Shown: positions 46,891 through 58,570, counted from the stretch's first letter. The stretch: 64,000 bases of DNA from Halicephalobus mephisto (GCA_009193035.1 SWDT01000080.1:35772-99771); one strand, 5' to 3'. Notes: generated by a model not told the origin, from the sequence alone. Translations and numbers: made by a program.

Positions 46891-47900
46891 AAACTGCCAT
46901 TTTAAAAATTAAATTTTTTATTTCGAGAAAAATCATGGATCTCGATTAAACTGCGAATTTCTCGGTTGTGAAAATTTACAATGAATTTATATAAAATTTA
47001 TTTCAATCATACTGTATCGTGCAATTTCACAATTTAAAAAAATAATTTTTATTAATTAAAATTGTGTAGTTGTAAATTTAGGGTAATTTTGAAATAATTT
47101 AAAATCAAAAAAGTTTAAATTTAAAAATATTTGTAGGATATTCGAAATTTGAAGATTTTTAAAAATTAAGAAATTTGATTATATCGATAGTTGTTAATTT
47201 TGAATTTAATTAAAATTTAACTAAAAATAATTCAAGTTCAAAATCAAAAAATATAAAATTAGAAATATTTGTAGGATATTCGAAATTTGAAGATTTTTAA
47301 AAATTAAGAAATTTGATTATATCGATAGTTGTTAATTTCGAATTTAATTAAAATTTAACTAAAAATAATTCAAGTTCAAAATCAAAAAATATAAAATTAG
47401 AAATACCACAAAGATGTTCAAAATCTAAAGATTATAAAAAACAAATCCAGTTATTTCCAGAGTTGTTCATTTCCGAACTTGTGGATGAATTTTAAATTTG
47501 AGGTAATTTTGAAACAATTAGATTTTATGATTCAAAACAAATTTAAAAAATTAAAAAATTAAAATTTTAAAAAATCAAAAAATTAAAAAATTAAAAAATT
47601 TGACCATGTTTAGATCTGTTGGTTTCGAATTAATTTATGTTTTTCGGAACAATAGAAGCTTAGAATTCAAGGAATTCTGAATTCAAACATAATAGATCTA
47701 ATCTGGAGATTTTGAAAAGTCAACAAATCTAGTTATGTCCATAACCGTCAGCTTCGGATCTATCTGGATGATATCCGAACAAGATCCCAAATTGAGTCAA
47801 ATGAATTCACGGATTTTGCAATAGCAGAAAAAAGTTGAAAAACATGTTTAAAATGACGTTAGATTTGTCCTAATCAAGGATATGAATCGAACGATGCTAG
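46891..47900. other. AT-rich intergenic region
   Basis: Two copies of a unit of about 135 bp (AGGATATTCGAAATTTGAAG, GATTATATCGATAGTTGTTA) lie at 47130-47400. The rest is A/T-rich; the last 200 bp before the TATA box have more normal composition and probably hold the ground-like gene promoter. Confidence 0.5.
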
Positions 47901-47908
47901 TATAAAAG
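47901..47908 (+). promoter_or_regulatory. TATA box of the ground-like gene
   Basis: TATAAAAG lies 54 nt upstream of the ATG at 47962, in the right place for a core promoter with a short 5' UTR. Confidence 0.65.
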
Positions 47909-47961
47909 CAGAAGCTGGGACTGTGGATTTATTCAGAAATTTAATTTCGAGTCTTCTAAAA

Positions 47962-48622
47962 ATGAACAAAAGATTCATCTTCGTTTTCGTCGTTGCTGCT
48001 GCTCTCCTGATGCCCGAGGCCGAAGCTTGTTTCGGATTGCTCGGAGGTGGCGGTGGATGTTGGTGAGTATTAATTATTAATTTAAAAATTGTTAAATATT
48101 AAATACTAAATATTAAATATTAAATTTCAGTGCTCCTCCTCCACCTTCTCCATGGTTAGTTATTTGAGCAATATTGACATCTATAAAAATCAACATTAAA
48201 ATCGAATAGTTCCGCAAAAATTAAAGACCGTAATCTGCCGGAATATTGCGAATTTGATTTCGATGTTGACTACTTTATAGACCTTAGGGAAGATTAATTT
48301 TAATTAATAATTTCGAAATTTCAGTGGATGTGGAGGCCGTAAGAAACGTGAAGTCCTCGAGCCCCAAGTGAAGACCCAAGAATCCGATCCTTGTCCCCAG
48401 AAGGAATGGCAAAAGGTCATCGATCAGAACCTCACCGACGAACCCACCAGTTCCACCTTCGCCGTCCAAGGAGCTCTCTACAGAACCTACAACGCTAAAT
48501 TCTTCGTCGTCTGTACTGAGAAGACCAAGGGCACCGATGCCGCCTTCGTCTCCAACGGTGATGGATACTGTGCCTTCAGCAACGAGAAGGTCTGGTGTCA
48601 AGCCCTCGCTCTCCTCGGATGA
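47962..48622 (+). CDS. Secreted ground-like domain protein (nematode hedgehog-related family), 140 aa
   Basis: Exons 47962-48062, 48131-48154 (only 24 nt) and 48325-48622 join in phase to 140 residues. The N-terminus MNKRFIFVFVVAAALLMPEA is a clear signal peptide ending near EAEA. A Gly- and Cys-rich stretch follows, then a Pro run (APPPPSP) from the microexon, a second Cys/Gly stretch and a dibasic RKKR site that could be cut by a furin-like protease. Residues about 65-139 match the ground-like domain: CPQKEWQKVIDQNLTD, then AKFFVVCTE, GDGYCAF and VWCQALALL, with four cysteines placed as in the family. Ground-like proteins are nematode-specific, secreted, and linked to cuticle and apical matrix. 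Codons end largely in C, suggesting high expression, in line with the TATA box and nearby AATAAA. Confidence 0.88.
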
Positions 48623-48673
48623 ACTTAAAGTTTCTTTTTTAAATGTGCAACTTTATTCGATGCAATTGTGAAA

Positions 48674-48679
48674 AATAAA
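48674..48679 (+). terminator. Poly(A) signal of the ground-like gene
   Basis: AATAAA 52 nt after the TGA at 48622. Confidence 0.65.
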
Positions 48680-48689
48680 ACTTCAGCTT

Positions 48690-49510
48690 TAACATCAAGG
48701 GATACTGTAGCATTATAAAGAATCAGAATCGAATCCAAGTTTCACGAGTTAAAAAATATTTCTTAGATATTTGTTGAAACACGAACACTGAGTTTGATTA
48801 AGATCTGCGTTTCCCGAGAAAACTGGATAATTAGTGTTTTTTATTCATAGATTTAGAAAATAGATAAATTCGAAAGTCTAAGAGTTGCGTAAAAACAGCT
48901 GAGGCTCGTCCTCTGGAATAAATCCTGATACAGTTGACAGTGTCAGAAATAAATGAAGCAATTTACACGAACAAAGTCAGTAAATCACTCAGGTTCTACG
49001 GAATCATTTGTAACTGACCGTAATTACTATGTAAAAATGTTAATCACAATCTTCATAGGCCACGTTTTGAACGCAATCAATGATGAGATTAGTATTGTGC
49101 TGAAGTGAATTCTAATTGAGTGTAATCAACGTATAATAGTTGCTAACCTCAATCTTAATGTTGGGTTTCGAACATAATCAATGGCATGATTTCTATCTTA
49201 TTGAAGTTGATTCTAATTGACTGTAATCAACGAATAGTAGTTGCTAATCACAATTTTAATATTGGGTTTCGAATGTAATAATCGACATGATTTCTATCTT
49301 ATTGAAGTTGATTTTAACTGTGGGTAATCAATGCGTGAGTGGCTTGAACCACAATCTTCATATATTAGATTCCGAACACAACCGATGACACAGTTGTTAT
49401 TCTATTGAAGTTGATTCTAATTGAGCGTAATCAACGTGCTTAGGTCCTTTTAATAACAAAAAAATTATCTCAATACATTAATTACGTGCAATTACAATAA
49501 ACAATATTTG
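48690..49510. repeat. Intergenic region with a ~101-bp tandem array
   Basis: From about 49030 to 49450 four copies of a unit near 101 bp contain GTTGATTCTAATTGAGTGTA, ATCAACGTATAATAGTTGCT and GGGTTTCGAACATAATCAAT. No gene seen. Confidence 0.75.
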
Positions 49511-49719
49511 TCGGAAAACTAGCTCTGGCCTCATCTAGTCCGAAACTAATATGGAAGGAAAAACATCTCTCGGCAGGTATCGAACCCGCATTATCTTGCT
49601 ATCCGGACAAGTGCTTTTCTCTTAAGCTACGAGAGCGACTTTTTCCATTCTATTCCTGGAAGCAGAATCGTTTCTCCTGAACGATCGCTCCTTTCTCGCT
49701 ACGCTTAATGTCGCGACAA
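49511..49719 (-). mobile_element. tRNA-derived SINE-like element, copy 2
   Basis: Reverse-complement match of the element at 34615-34830 over its full length. The tRNA-like core (49566-49636, minus strand) keeps an A box (TAGCTTAAGAG) and an intact B box (GGTTCGATACC), six of seven acceptor pairs, a D arm GCTT/AAGC, an anticodon arm CTTGT/GCAAG and a T arm GCGGG/CCTGC. The anticodon loop CCGGATA lacks U33 and the D loop lacks GG, so it is probably a SINE head rather than a functional tRNA. Confidence 0.7.
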
Positions 49720-50612
49720 TATTATAATTTGTAGTTATATGGGTATTTTGATTTTGTGCGATATAGGAATAAAAGTAAAAGTTACAATAAACATTAGTGG
49801 AATTATAATCCTGTCATCGATTGTATTTAGCTATAATTCAGTAAACGGAAATTTTAACGAAGAGCTTTTATGAATCGATTGCGTTCAGTTGCAGGTGACT
49901 CCACAGAGCCTCTCTCTTGATTTACCTCCGATATTCCTATCCATTTTGACGAAATCCGACTCGACTTCAAAGTAATTCATCTTTGAAATTAAAAACTACA
50001 AATTTAAATTAAATAATAAAAATCCGAAAAATTTCAAAATTTCGATCATGTTCATAGTCATCAGTTTCAAACTAATTGTCAATTCAATTTGAACAAATCT
50101 CGAAGTAATTCATTTTTAAAATTAAAAAATCGAAAATAAACGATAAAAAATTGAGATTTTTAAAACTTTTGAAAAATAAAAAATTTTTTAAATTTCAAAA
50201 AACGAGAGTGGATTCGAGACCATTTTTCCCACTTTAAGACCCGTCTTTCCTGACTTTGAGGAAACTCCCGAAACGAAATTCAGGGTGCTCGTCGACTATT
50301 CGCGTTTTTTCTTTTTGCACAAAATTTGTTTGATTATTTATTTCTTTTATTATTATTAATTTCCCTTTATTTTCACGATACAGACCTTCTCAATACCATC
50401 ATTCAACTTTTTAACAAATTATTAGCCCTTGTTTTGCTTAGTTTTTTTATATACAAGTCAATCTATCTCGCGACTGATTTCTACTTTCAGTTTTTATTAT
50501 TGGAAAAATCCTCCATTTCCCTATTGTAATTGCTTATTTATGATTTGTGCACAATGATTGAGGATTGACGCGTGATTGTTTTGGAAATTGATATATGAAT
50601 TTCGGAATTTTC
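49720..50612. other. Intergenic region
   Basis: AT-rich sequence with no supported gene. A copy of the dispersed TCGAGACCATTTTT word is at about 50210. The TTTTCAG at 50608-50614 just before the next start codon may be a trans-splice acceptor. Confidence 0.4.
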
Positions 50613-50619
50613 AGTCAAC

Positions 50620-51128
50620 ATGCTCAACAAAGTTTGGGACGCGACCAAATGGACGGCCGAGACGGTCCGGGGAGCTGCTGTCGTTTTGGTTTCTCCAAAT
50701 GCCCCGATTCCTGACTCCAAGCTTCACCCAAGAATGCCGGCTCGCCCGTGGACTGCTGGAGAATGGGTAAGTTTCTGAATTTCGATTTGACTGTCGATTA
50801 AACGACAGACTTTAGTTCCGAATGACGAGCTGGCGCCACATGTGGCAATATCTCCCTGTCATGAGATATTACGTCTACTCCGGATTCATCTTGTACGGAG
50901 CCTACAAGTTCTTGCTGCCAAGTGGGTTTTCCTTTGGTTTTTGATTTTGATGGTCGGTTTTTAGTCAAGCCCCACCACAAGGTCCTCTACCATAAGGGCA
51001 AGGAAGACTCCCATCACCACGAAGTCGAGCACTGGAGAGGAATCCGCCAGAAGGTCCAGGACAAGCTCTACTTCCAAAAGTACGATCCTCTGCGCAAGCC
51101 CGGAGCTGTTGAAGTTGGTGGACATTAG
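50620..51128 (+). CDS. Small single-membrane-segment protein, 138 aa (possibly mitochondrial)
   Basis: Exons 50620-50766, 50816-50921 and 50965-51128 join in phase to 138 residues; the introns are 49 and 43 nt, much shorter than elsewhere in the window. The ATG follows a TTTTCAG acceptor by five bases, as expected for a trans-spliced nematode gene. The N-terminus (MLNKVWDATKWTAETVRGAA) could form an amphipathic, presequence-like helix. PNAPIPDSKLHPRMPARPW follows, then an aromatic region with one membrane segment (residues about 62-82, including VMRYYVYSGFILYGAYKFLL) and a His/Lys-rich charged tail. The layout resembles small accessory subunits of respiratory complexes, but I cannot name the family. 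Codons are C-ending and appear highly expressed. Confidence 0.75.
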
Positions 51129-51591
51129 GATGATTATCGGTATAGAGAATTGTCTCGTGAAATGAAAAATTAGACTAATTACCAATGTGATCCACAATAC
51201 TAGAAGTTGTGCGTTTATTTTTAATCTTAGGTGGTGACTGGCAGATGAGTAGCGGTCAGTCCCTCTATTCCGTGGCAGCCAGACTATCGTGGGGGTGGCT
51301 GCGAACTCGGGAAAGTACGGAACAACACTTGGTCGTTATCCTTTTTCTCCAATGGGGAATGCTTTGTCCCGAAACATTGAACGCGATCCGACAGCTTCGC
51401 GGATATAACTTGGCCGTAGGCAAAAGAGGTGTAACATTGACCGACAAACCAAAATCCTCGGCATTCGACTTTTCTTTTCATAGTCGTGGATTTTATTTGA
51501 AATTGATTTCAGATGGAAATAGAAATTTTAAAGTGTTTTTTTAAGGGAATTTGAGCCAAATATATCCAACGATTTTTTTTATTTTTGAACG
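51129..51591 (+). other. Spacer with a GC-richer open stretch (51209-51544)
   Basis: After an acceptor-like AATCTTAG at about 51231, positions 51232-51510 are less AT-rich and open in one forward frame (GQSLYSVAARLSWGWLRTRE onward) and in two reverse frames. It could be an exon of an unplaced gene or a decayed copy. No start, donor or family match settles the strand, so I do not call a CDS. Confidence 0.3.
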
Positions 51592-54500
51592 ATGCCACCA
51601 GTAGCCAGAGGGGAACCAGGCGAAAAGCCAACAACAACAACAATGTCGTTGATTGGTGTTAGAGCTGGAGACCATACTACGATAGTAATAGCGATGTTGA
51701 AATCGTTGGGATATGTTGAGCTTAGAATCGACGAAATGCGACCGAGATTGATGGATATTGGATCTGATCCGACTCAAACGAGCAGATTATTAGAATCACA
51801 TCGAGATCTTGTTAACAGATTAAGGGTAAGAATTTACATAAAAAATAATAAAATTTATTTTATAAGAATTTTAAAAAATTTATAAAAAAAAATAAAATTT
51901 TAATAAAAATTAAAAAAATAAAATTTTAATAAAAATTAAAAAAATAAGATTTTAATAAAAATTAAAAAAATTATTGTTTTTAAATTTTTATTAAAAGTTA
52001 GAAAAAAATTATTTTATAAAATTTAAAAAAAAATGTTTATAAAATTTAAAAGTTATTTTATAAAAAAAGGTTTTAATAAAAATTAAAAAAATAAGATTTT
52101 AAAAATTATTTTATAAAAATAATAATTTAGAGCAAACAAGATCAAGTTGAACAACTTCTTGCTGGAGCGGATAAGCTTGTTACAGAACAAAAAACAGAAG
52201 ACGGAATTATTGTTTATGAAGCTATGGCAGAGAGTTTGGGTGTTGCTTGGAGAGAGCTAAATCGGCAATTGGATCTGAGAGGATATATCTTGGAAGATAC
52301 TTTGAAATTTTATCAGGAAGCGGAAAAACACGAACAAACGATAAAGCAAATTAACAATCTTCTTAGAGCCGTCGCCTCAGGCAATTCTGCTCAGCAAGTC
52401 ATTGTTGAAGTTCAAGGAGCTTTTAATCGTAAGTAAAAAATTAGAAAATTAAAAAATCTGAGAATCAGCTAGGAGCGAAAGAACAAATTGTTCTTCATTG
52501 ACTTCTCTGCTGATCTATGTATTCATCACTTTCTCAGAGGGAATCGAACTCGGACGTTTTTCTTTGAAGTCTAACTTTAAACCGCTGAACCAAAATAGCC
52601 ACCTATAATGCAGCAAAAGTAGTTGATAGATTTATCGATTTTTTAGGTCTTTTGGATTCTACAGCGAAAGCCGTTGACTTGGGATCTAATCTTATCAGCC
52701 AGATAAGAACTCTAGGAAATCTGGCAGATAATCCGGAGAGACCAGCAGAAACTGCGAACGCTTGTTTGCAAATTGAAAAAATCATGCTACGGTATTTTTG
52801 AAACTTTTTTTTAAATTTAACAAATTTTTTCAGAATGGCCCAAGAATGGGAGAGTGTAGAGTCCATCTGGGGAGAACAACGAGAAAAATTCGGAATTACT
52901 CAAAAACCAGCAAAACCGTTGGAAGGAACCTTGGCTGACCAACTTGCTGCTGTTGAACATTGGCTTCGACATGCTCAATCTCAATTGATCCATGGAGCAG
53001 ATTCTGGAATTGTTACTAACTTGATTCAAGAAGCTAGACAACAAAAAGAAAATCTTCGTCGTCTTCAAACTCAAGCCCAAGCTCAGAAAGCAGATCCTTT
53101 GGTGGTCAGGACGCGGGAACTTACGAACGCCGTAGATTCTCTTCTGAAAAAGTTGGAAGAAAGAAGTCAGCTCGGGAACAGAATTCAGGCCTTTGTTCAA
53201 TCTGCTGATGGAGTGAGTTATTTTTATTAATCGATTTTAACGGACAAAAGTTGTTTACAACGTCCTTTTGGTCGAGTCCGTCAGGATAGCCTCTGGCATT
53301 CGCGACCAAAACAAGGCCCATTAGTGTTGGTCGAAAGCGAAAAATGAAAATATTACACAAATCAAATGTTCAAAAAGATGGATTATTTAGGAATTATCAT
53401 TCATTTTTGCAGATGCTTCATCAATTGGACAAAATGGAAACTGATCTCGCGAACGCTTCTGCCGCCATCGCCGGAGAACTCGGTCCTCTTGCTCGTCAGA
53501 AAGCAAATACAGTAATCGAAGAAGGACAAAATATTCTCAGAAACGGTCACAACGATCAAGTAGCAATGAAGTTGAATCAGCTCCAGAACAGACTTCAGCA
53601 GATTGAACAACTGGCTCAACACAGAATCCAAGTCGGAAATCAGCTTCTGAAAAGTCAAATAGCGAATTTGACTGGATGGCTAAGGGACATAGCTGAGCCT
53701 TTTTTGACTTCGAATGGAAATCTAGGAAGTGACTACAGTTCCGCCAACGAGTTCGTCAACAAACACAAACAATTCGCCACTGAAGTCGTGGTGGGACCTT
53801 TGAAAATGAAAATTAAAAAAAATTCAATTTCAGAACAAAGAACACGAAGTGAATACCGTACTCAACAGAGCACATGAATTGAACAACGAAGATCGAAAAC
53901 TTCTTTCTGATTTCGAAAACAGATACGAAAATTTAAAAATAACTTTAGAAACCAGAATCCAAATCGGAAACAACTTTCAACAAGTCCAAAAATTCGGTCG
54001 AGAATTGGATTCTTCTTTTCAGACTTTGTCTTCTCTTCTGGATGCAAACAGAGACTTCTCTAATGAAGGCGTTATTCAGCAGATGAACAATGTCTTTCAG
54101 ATGATTCAGGAAACTCTTCAACAAGAAAAACATCAAGGAGACAAGTTCATCGCCAACACTCGAGCCTTGACTTCTCACGATCTCCATCTGAATTCTGATC
54201 AAGCCATTGACTCTGTCAGGAATTTGATTAATCAACATGAAAAAAAATTTGCAGAAATTACTCAAAAATGGAAAAATTGGCAAAATCAGAAAATCGAAAC
54301 GAAATCTGCGACTTCTACAGTAGAAGAAGTCCAGATGTGGCAAGTTGACACTTTCGAAATTATCCGAAATTTGGAAAGTGCTGTTGATAACGCTCAAACT
54401 GTGGAAGAACGAGAACACATCAGAGACAGAATTGAGAAGGTCATTCAGCAGATTCCTTCTCAACAACAAAAACTACAAGAAATCAGAAAAGTCGTCAATG

Positions 54501-57125
54501 AAAAACAAAGTAATTTTTCTAAATTATTTTTATATAAATTTTATTGCAGATGATGATACTTTAATAAGAGTCCAGAAAGCCGCTCAAACAAACACAGACA
54601 TCCAAAATAGACTCAACCAGATTCAGAACAAAATCACAGAAACCCAAGTGACAACTACTCGATCCCAAGCAGCTCCACGTCTTCTGACTACTCTGAAAGA
54701 CGCTCAAATTGACGAAGGAAATAAATTCGAATTCGCAGCTAGAGTCGAAGCCGAACCAGAACCTAAAATAACCTGGACTAAGGACGGATTAGACGTGAAA
54801 AATAACGTTGATTACAGACAGAATTTTCACAACGGAGTTGCTACTTTGACCATCGAAGAAACCTTCATTGAAGACACTGCTGTGTACACTATTCGTGTCG
54901 AGAACCCCCTTGGAAAAGCAGAATCGTCTGCGAAATTGATTGTAAAGTCAAAGAGTCAATTGGGTCAAGAGGGTCAGAAACCGAGATTCGTCAAGCAACT
55001 GAACAATGTCAACGTCATTGAAGGAGAGAACGTCAGATTGGATTGTGTCGTTGTGGGACAACCTGAACCTGAGATTATCTGGTTCAAGGACGAAGTGACC
55101 ATCAAGGAATCCGAAAGAATCAAATTAGAATTCCAAGGAGACAGATGTGCTTTGAATATCCTGAAAGCTTCTTCTTCGGATTCTGGTATTTATAAAATCT
55201 CGGCCAGGAACCCTCAAGGAGAAGCCACAAACTTCTGCAGAGTCACAGTCCAGGCGAGTACTCCAACGAAGAAGACAGGACCACCAGTCGCTCCCAAGCC
55301 CCAAACACCTGTCCATGAACCTCCTGCTTTTAATCCTTCTTTGGTCAATCAGACTCTAGAAGACGGAGAAAAGTGCGTTTTTCAGGTGCGGATCACAGGA
55401 CAGCCGTTCCCGAAGGTCCAATGGAAGTTCAAAGATCAACCTATTTTTCCAAATTCTGACATCCGTGTCGAAGATGACATTTCTACTGGATGGTCCAGAT
55501 TAATCATCGACAAAGTTAGTCCTCAACACACTGGACTTTACACTTGTGAAGCTGTTAATGAATCAGGAGAAGCTAGAACAGGAGCGACTTTGATCGTCAT
55601 TGCTCCGGGTCAGAATCAGACTCTTCAACAACGATCGATAACGATGATTCAGAGCGAAGGATTCTGGAGCGATGGGGCTTACACAGGAACCCCGACTCCA
55701 CCTCCTGTTCCTCAGCACAAGTACATAGTCGACGAAAGCTTCCAACCCCAGGGAATCAGAGACGGCGGAGAACTCGGATTCTCCTCTATCGCCAATGCTC
55801 CGGATTTCGTAAGGCCTTTCCAGAAAGAGTACACTGTAAACGAAGGGGAAAAGGCCCAACTTGACTGTATCATGGTTGGAAATCCGAGACCTAAGGTCCA
55901 ATGGTTCTTCAACGACAAACCGATAAAATCTAATTATCAGTTTGCTGAATTTCTGAATGTAGGGGACACTTACAGTATCTCCTTTGCTCCTGCAAAATTG
56001 GAAAATGCAGGATTCTACAAAATGGTAGCTGAGAACATAAAAGGACGAGCTGAATGTGTTACTGTAGTCCATGTGCGTCCGCGATCGTTGATTCCTCAAC
56101 CTACTAAATCTCGGAAATCTCATTCTGTAGAACATCAGAAGATTGTCGAGACGTTTGGAGCTCTTGATTACTCCGAACTCCAGAGAGGTCATGGAATGAC
56201 CCCACCTCCGAACAAGAAACAACACCCAATCCCCATCACTCAGATGAGTCAGAGTTACTCCGCAGGACAAGGGACTCAGAGAGGGTATCAACAACAATAT
56301 GTTCAATTTGAACAGAAATCGGCCGGAACTCCTCCTCATTTTTCTCAAACTTTGGTTTCCGTCGTGACTACTGTTGGAGAAAACGCGAGATTCGAGGGAG
56401 TTGTTACGGGATCTCCGGCTCCTGAAATCACCTGGAGCAAGGATGGATCTCCGATAAACAAACAAACACATCCACATCTGGAATTCTCCAACATCGGAGG
56501 AAGAGTTTCTTTGAATTTCAGAAACGCCAGATTGGAAGACAGCGGAAAATACATGTGTTCTGCCAAGAACGCTTCTGGAGTCGCCACGAGTTCTGCGCAA
56601 TTGGTCGTCAGACGTGAGTTTCTAATTTTTCATCGACTTGATTGCCTTCTGATTTCAGCAAAAACAATAGCTCCGGATTTCGTCAAGAGATTAATCAGCG
56701 AAGAAGTGGTCGAAGGAAACAGACTTCACTGGCAAGTGAGAGTCACCGGAGATCCTCTTCCAAAAGTCACATGGTTGAGAGATGGACAAATGATTCCGAA
56801 CTGCGAAGAAGTCCAACTTATTGATGTAAGTCATTGAAATTATATTTTTAAACATGTTTTGTTTTTTCAGGAAGGAAATGGTATTCATTCCATGATCATC
56901 AAAAAAGTAGAACTCGTCGATGGAGGTCAATTCACCTGTCTCGCCGAGAACGCCGCAGGAGAAGCCCGAAGCACAGCGGATCTTGTAGTACGTCAGCACG
57001 GCACAGAACCTGGAACTTTCTTCCACATCACGAAAGTCACGCAAGAAAAACAAGTCAAAGGAGAAGAGGTTTCCAGAAACCAAACTTTCTCCATTGAGAA
57101 TCCCAGAGCCACTCCGACTAAATAA
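51592..57125 (+). CDS. Spectrin-like / six Ig-domain muscle-type scaffold protein, 1531 aa
   Basis: Nine exons join in phase: 51592-51825, 52131-52428, 52647-52791, 52834-53212, 53413-53790, 53834-54509, 54550-56613, 56659-56825 and 56871-57125 (TAA). An in-frame TGA lies just before the ATG, so the start is firm. Residues 1 to about 735 are helical with spectrin-repeat-like heptads (WRELNRQLDLRGYILEDTL, EHWLRHAQSQLIHG). Six I-set Ig domains follow, recognisable by the PEPKITWTKDG / PKVQWFFND Trp and the D-x-G-x-Y-x-C tail, though several lack a disulfide cysteine, as in titin-like intracellular Igs. No kinase, Fn3 or membrane segment is present. The combination suggests a cytoskeletal or sarcomeric scaffold related to titin/kettin- or CCDC141-like proteins; I cannot name the orthologue. 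A tRNA-like fragment sits in intron 2. Confidence 0.88.
52525..52605 (-). repeat. Degenerate tRNA-like sequence in an intron
   Basis: On the minus strand GTGGCTATTTTGGTTCAGCG begins a tRNA-like stretch with an A box (TGGTTCAGCGG) and a B box (AGTTCGATTCC). The anticodon-like loop is CTTCAAA, but acceptor, anticodon and T arms pair poorly. It looks like a decayed tRNA or another tRNA-derived SINE within the second intron of the spectrin-Ig gene. It differs from the element at 49511. Confidence 0.4.
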
Positions 57126-58383
57126 TTTTTATTTTTTCAATTTCGTAATTTTAATACAGAAAGTATACTGCCATTTACTCAATTTTCATGTTTTGTAAAT
57201 ATCAATTTTAGTTTTGCAGAAATTTCGAAATGAATAATCCTCTTCGAAAAATAAAGTCTTCAAAGATTCAGGATTGTTTTTAGAACAAGTTTGAAGCTGA
57301 ATTACAGTAGTCAATTAAAATCACACCTCAGTCTTCAGTAGTACAATGTTTAATACTCGTAATTGCAAAGCTACCAGACCCGGACCCCATTTTCCGGTAG
57401 AAGACTCGAGGCTTTGTTAACAAATGAGAACTGAGGAAGAAGTCTCACAAAACAAGCCAAGAACTCGGATCAACTTTGATGTCAGATTTACAAACTAAGA
57501 ACTCGGATCAATTTTAATATCAGATTTACAGACTAGGAATTCAGATCAATTTTAATGTCAGATTTACAAACTAGGAACTTGGTTCAATTTTAATATCAGA
57601 TTTACATACTAGGAATTCAGATCAACTCTGATTTCAGATTCTACAAACTAGGAACTCGGATTAGCCTTCCTGTCAGACTTTTTATGACAAGCCAATCACT
57701 AGAAAGAAAATCGTATCATAAAATCTATGATCAAAATTTGCAAATTTAAGTGCTTAGTTTGTCTAAATACTTTGCTTTTTTACCGCATTATATTGCATTG
57801 AAGCGAACTTTGCAGAATGCGGGAAAAGAATTAAAGTAAGAAGGAGCAGAAACTACACTTCCTATGTAGTTCTACTGTTTTGATTTTTATTAGCTTTTTT
57901 GTGGTTTTCTTGGATATCGCCTAATTCCCTTTAATTTTGTATTTGATGAAGTGATAGTAATTTTAAATAAATTGATTACTCCCATAGCATTCACAACTGT
58001 AAAAATGAATAGTAGTGCTCAATATTGCATAAAACGAAGACTCAATACGTTAATTTTATGATAACTTGTACCTTCTATTTGGAGGAAACATAGTTAATAC
58101 CTTTAAAAAATGAAGATGTCAATAGGTTTTCGAAGAGATCTAAGATATTTGATTGTTCTTATTAAAAATATATTGTTGTGACTGGAGAGCAAAAGAACAG
58201 ACACGCCAAGCAAATCTTCGAATCATTTCTTCAGTTCTTTTCGAAGTCAAGGGTCAGTGCGAATGACCCGGTTCCTGTTATATCAAAGACGAATTTTTCT
58301 TTCGCTCTCTGCATTAGTAGGAACTTTCTCCTTTACTGGGACAATTGGCTAGAGATAAATATTAAAACCGAAGTGGAGTCGGT
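57126..58383. repeat. 3' flank and spacer with a ~42-bp tandem array
   Basis: AATAAA at 57250-57255 is a likely poly(A) signal of the spectrin-Ig gene. At 57440-57680 about six copies of AACTCGGATCAATTTTAATA followed by TCAGATTTACAAACTAGG are seen. The remaining 700 bp upstream of the U2 gene have no gene that I can support; the last 100 bp should contain the snRNA promoter element, which I cannot recognise with confidence. Confidence 0.6.
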
Positions 58384-58570
58384 ATCGCTTCTCGGCCTAT
58401 TGGCTAAGATCAAAGTGTAGTATCTGTTCTACGAACCATAATAGGTTCGTTGTCACAATTGTGACATACCTATTATCAATTTTTGGGACCTGGTGGGTTG
58501 AAGGAGCTTGCTCCTCTCCCGCCGCGGGTCGACCCGGTATTGCACGTACCACCGGGAACGGCCCATCCCC
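58384..58570 (+). ncRNA. U2 spliceosomal snRNA
   Basis: The 5' end ATCGCTTCTCGGCCTATTGG and CTAAGATCAAAGTGTAGTATCTGTTCT are diagnostic of U2; GTAGTA is the branch-point recognition sequence and is intact. Next come a stem IIa/b region (TACGAACC...GGTTCG; TGTCACAATTGTGACA), an Sm site (AATTTTTGGG at about 58478), stem III (GGAGCTTGCTCC) and stem IV (CCCGGTATTGCACGTACCACCGGG), ending near GGCCCAT. The three A residues in ATCAAAGTG are shared with the nematode U2 that I know. No damaging change is seen, so the gene appears functional. The 3' end is approximate. Confidence 0.95.

Noticed and set aside
55563..56600. 345-codon reverse open frame opposite the Ig domains
   Set aside because: Antisense shadow of the Ig-domain exon; Ser/Arg-rich composition mirrors the forward codons.
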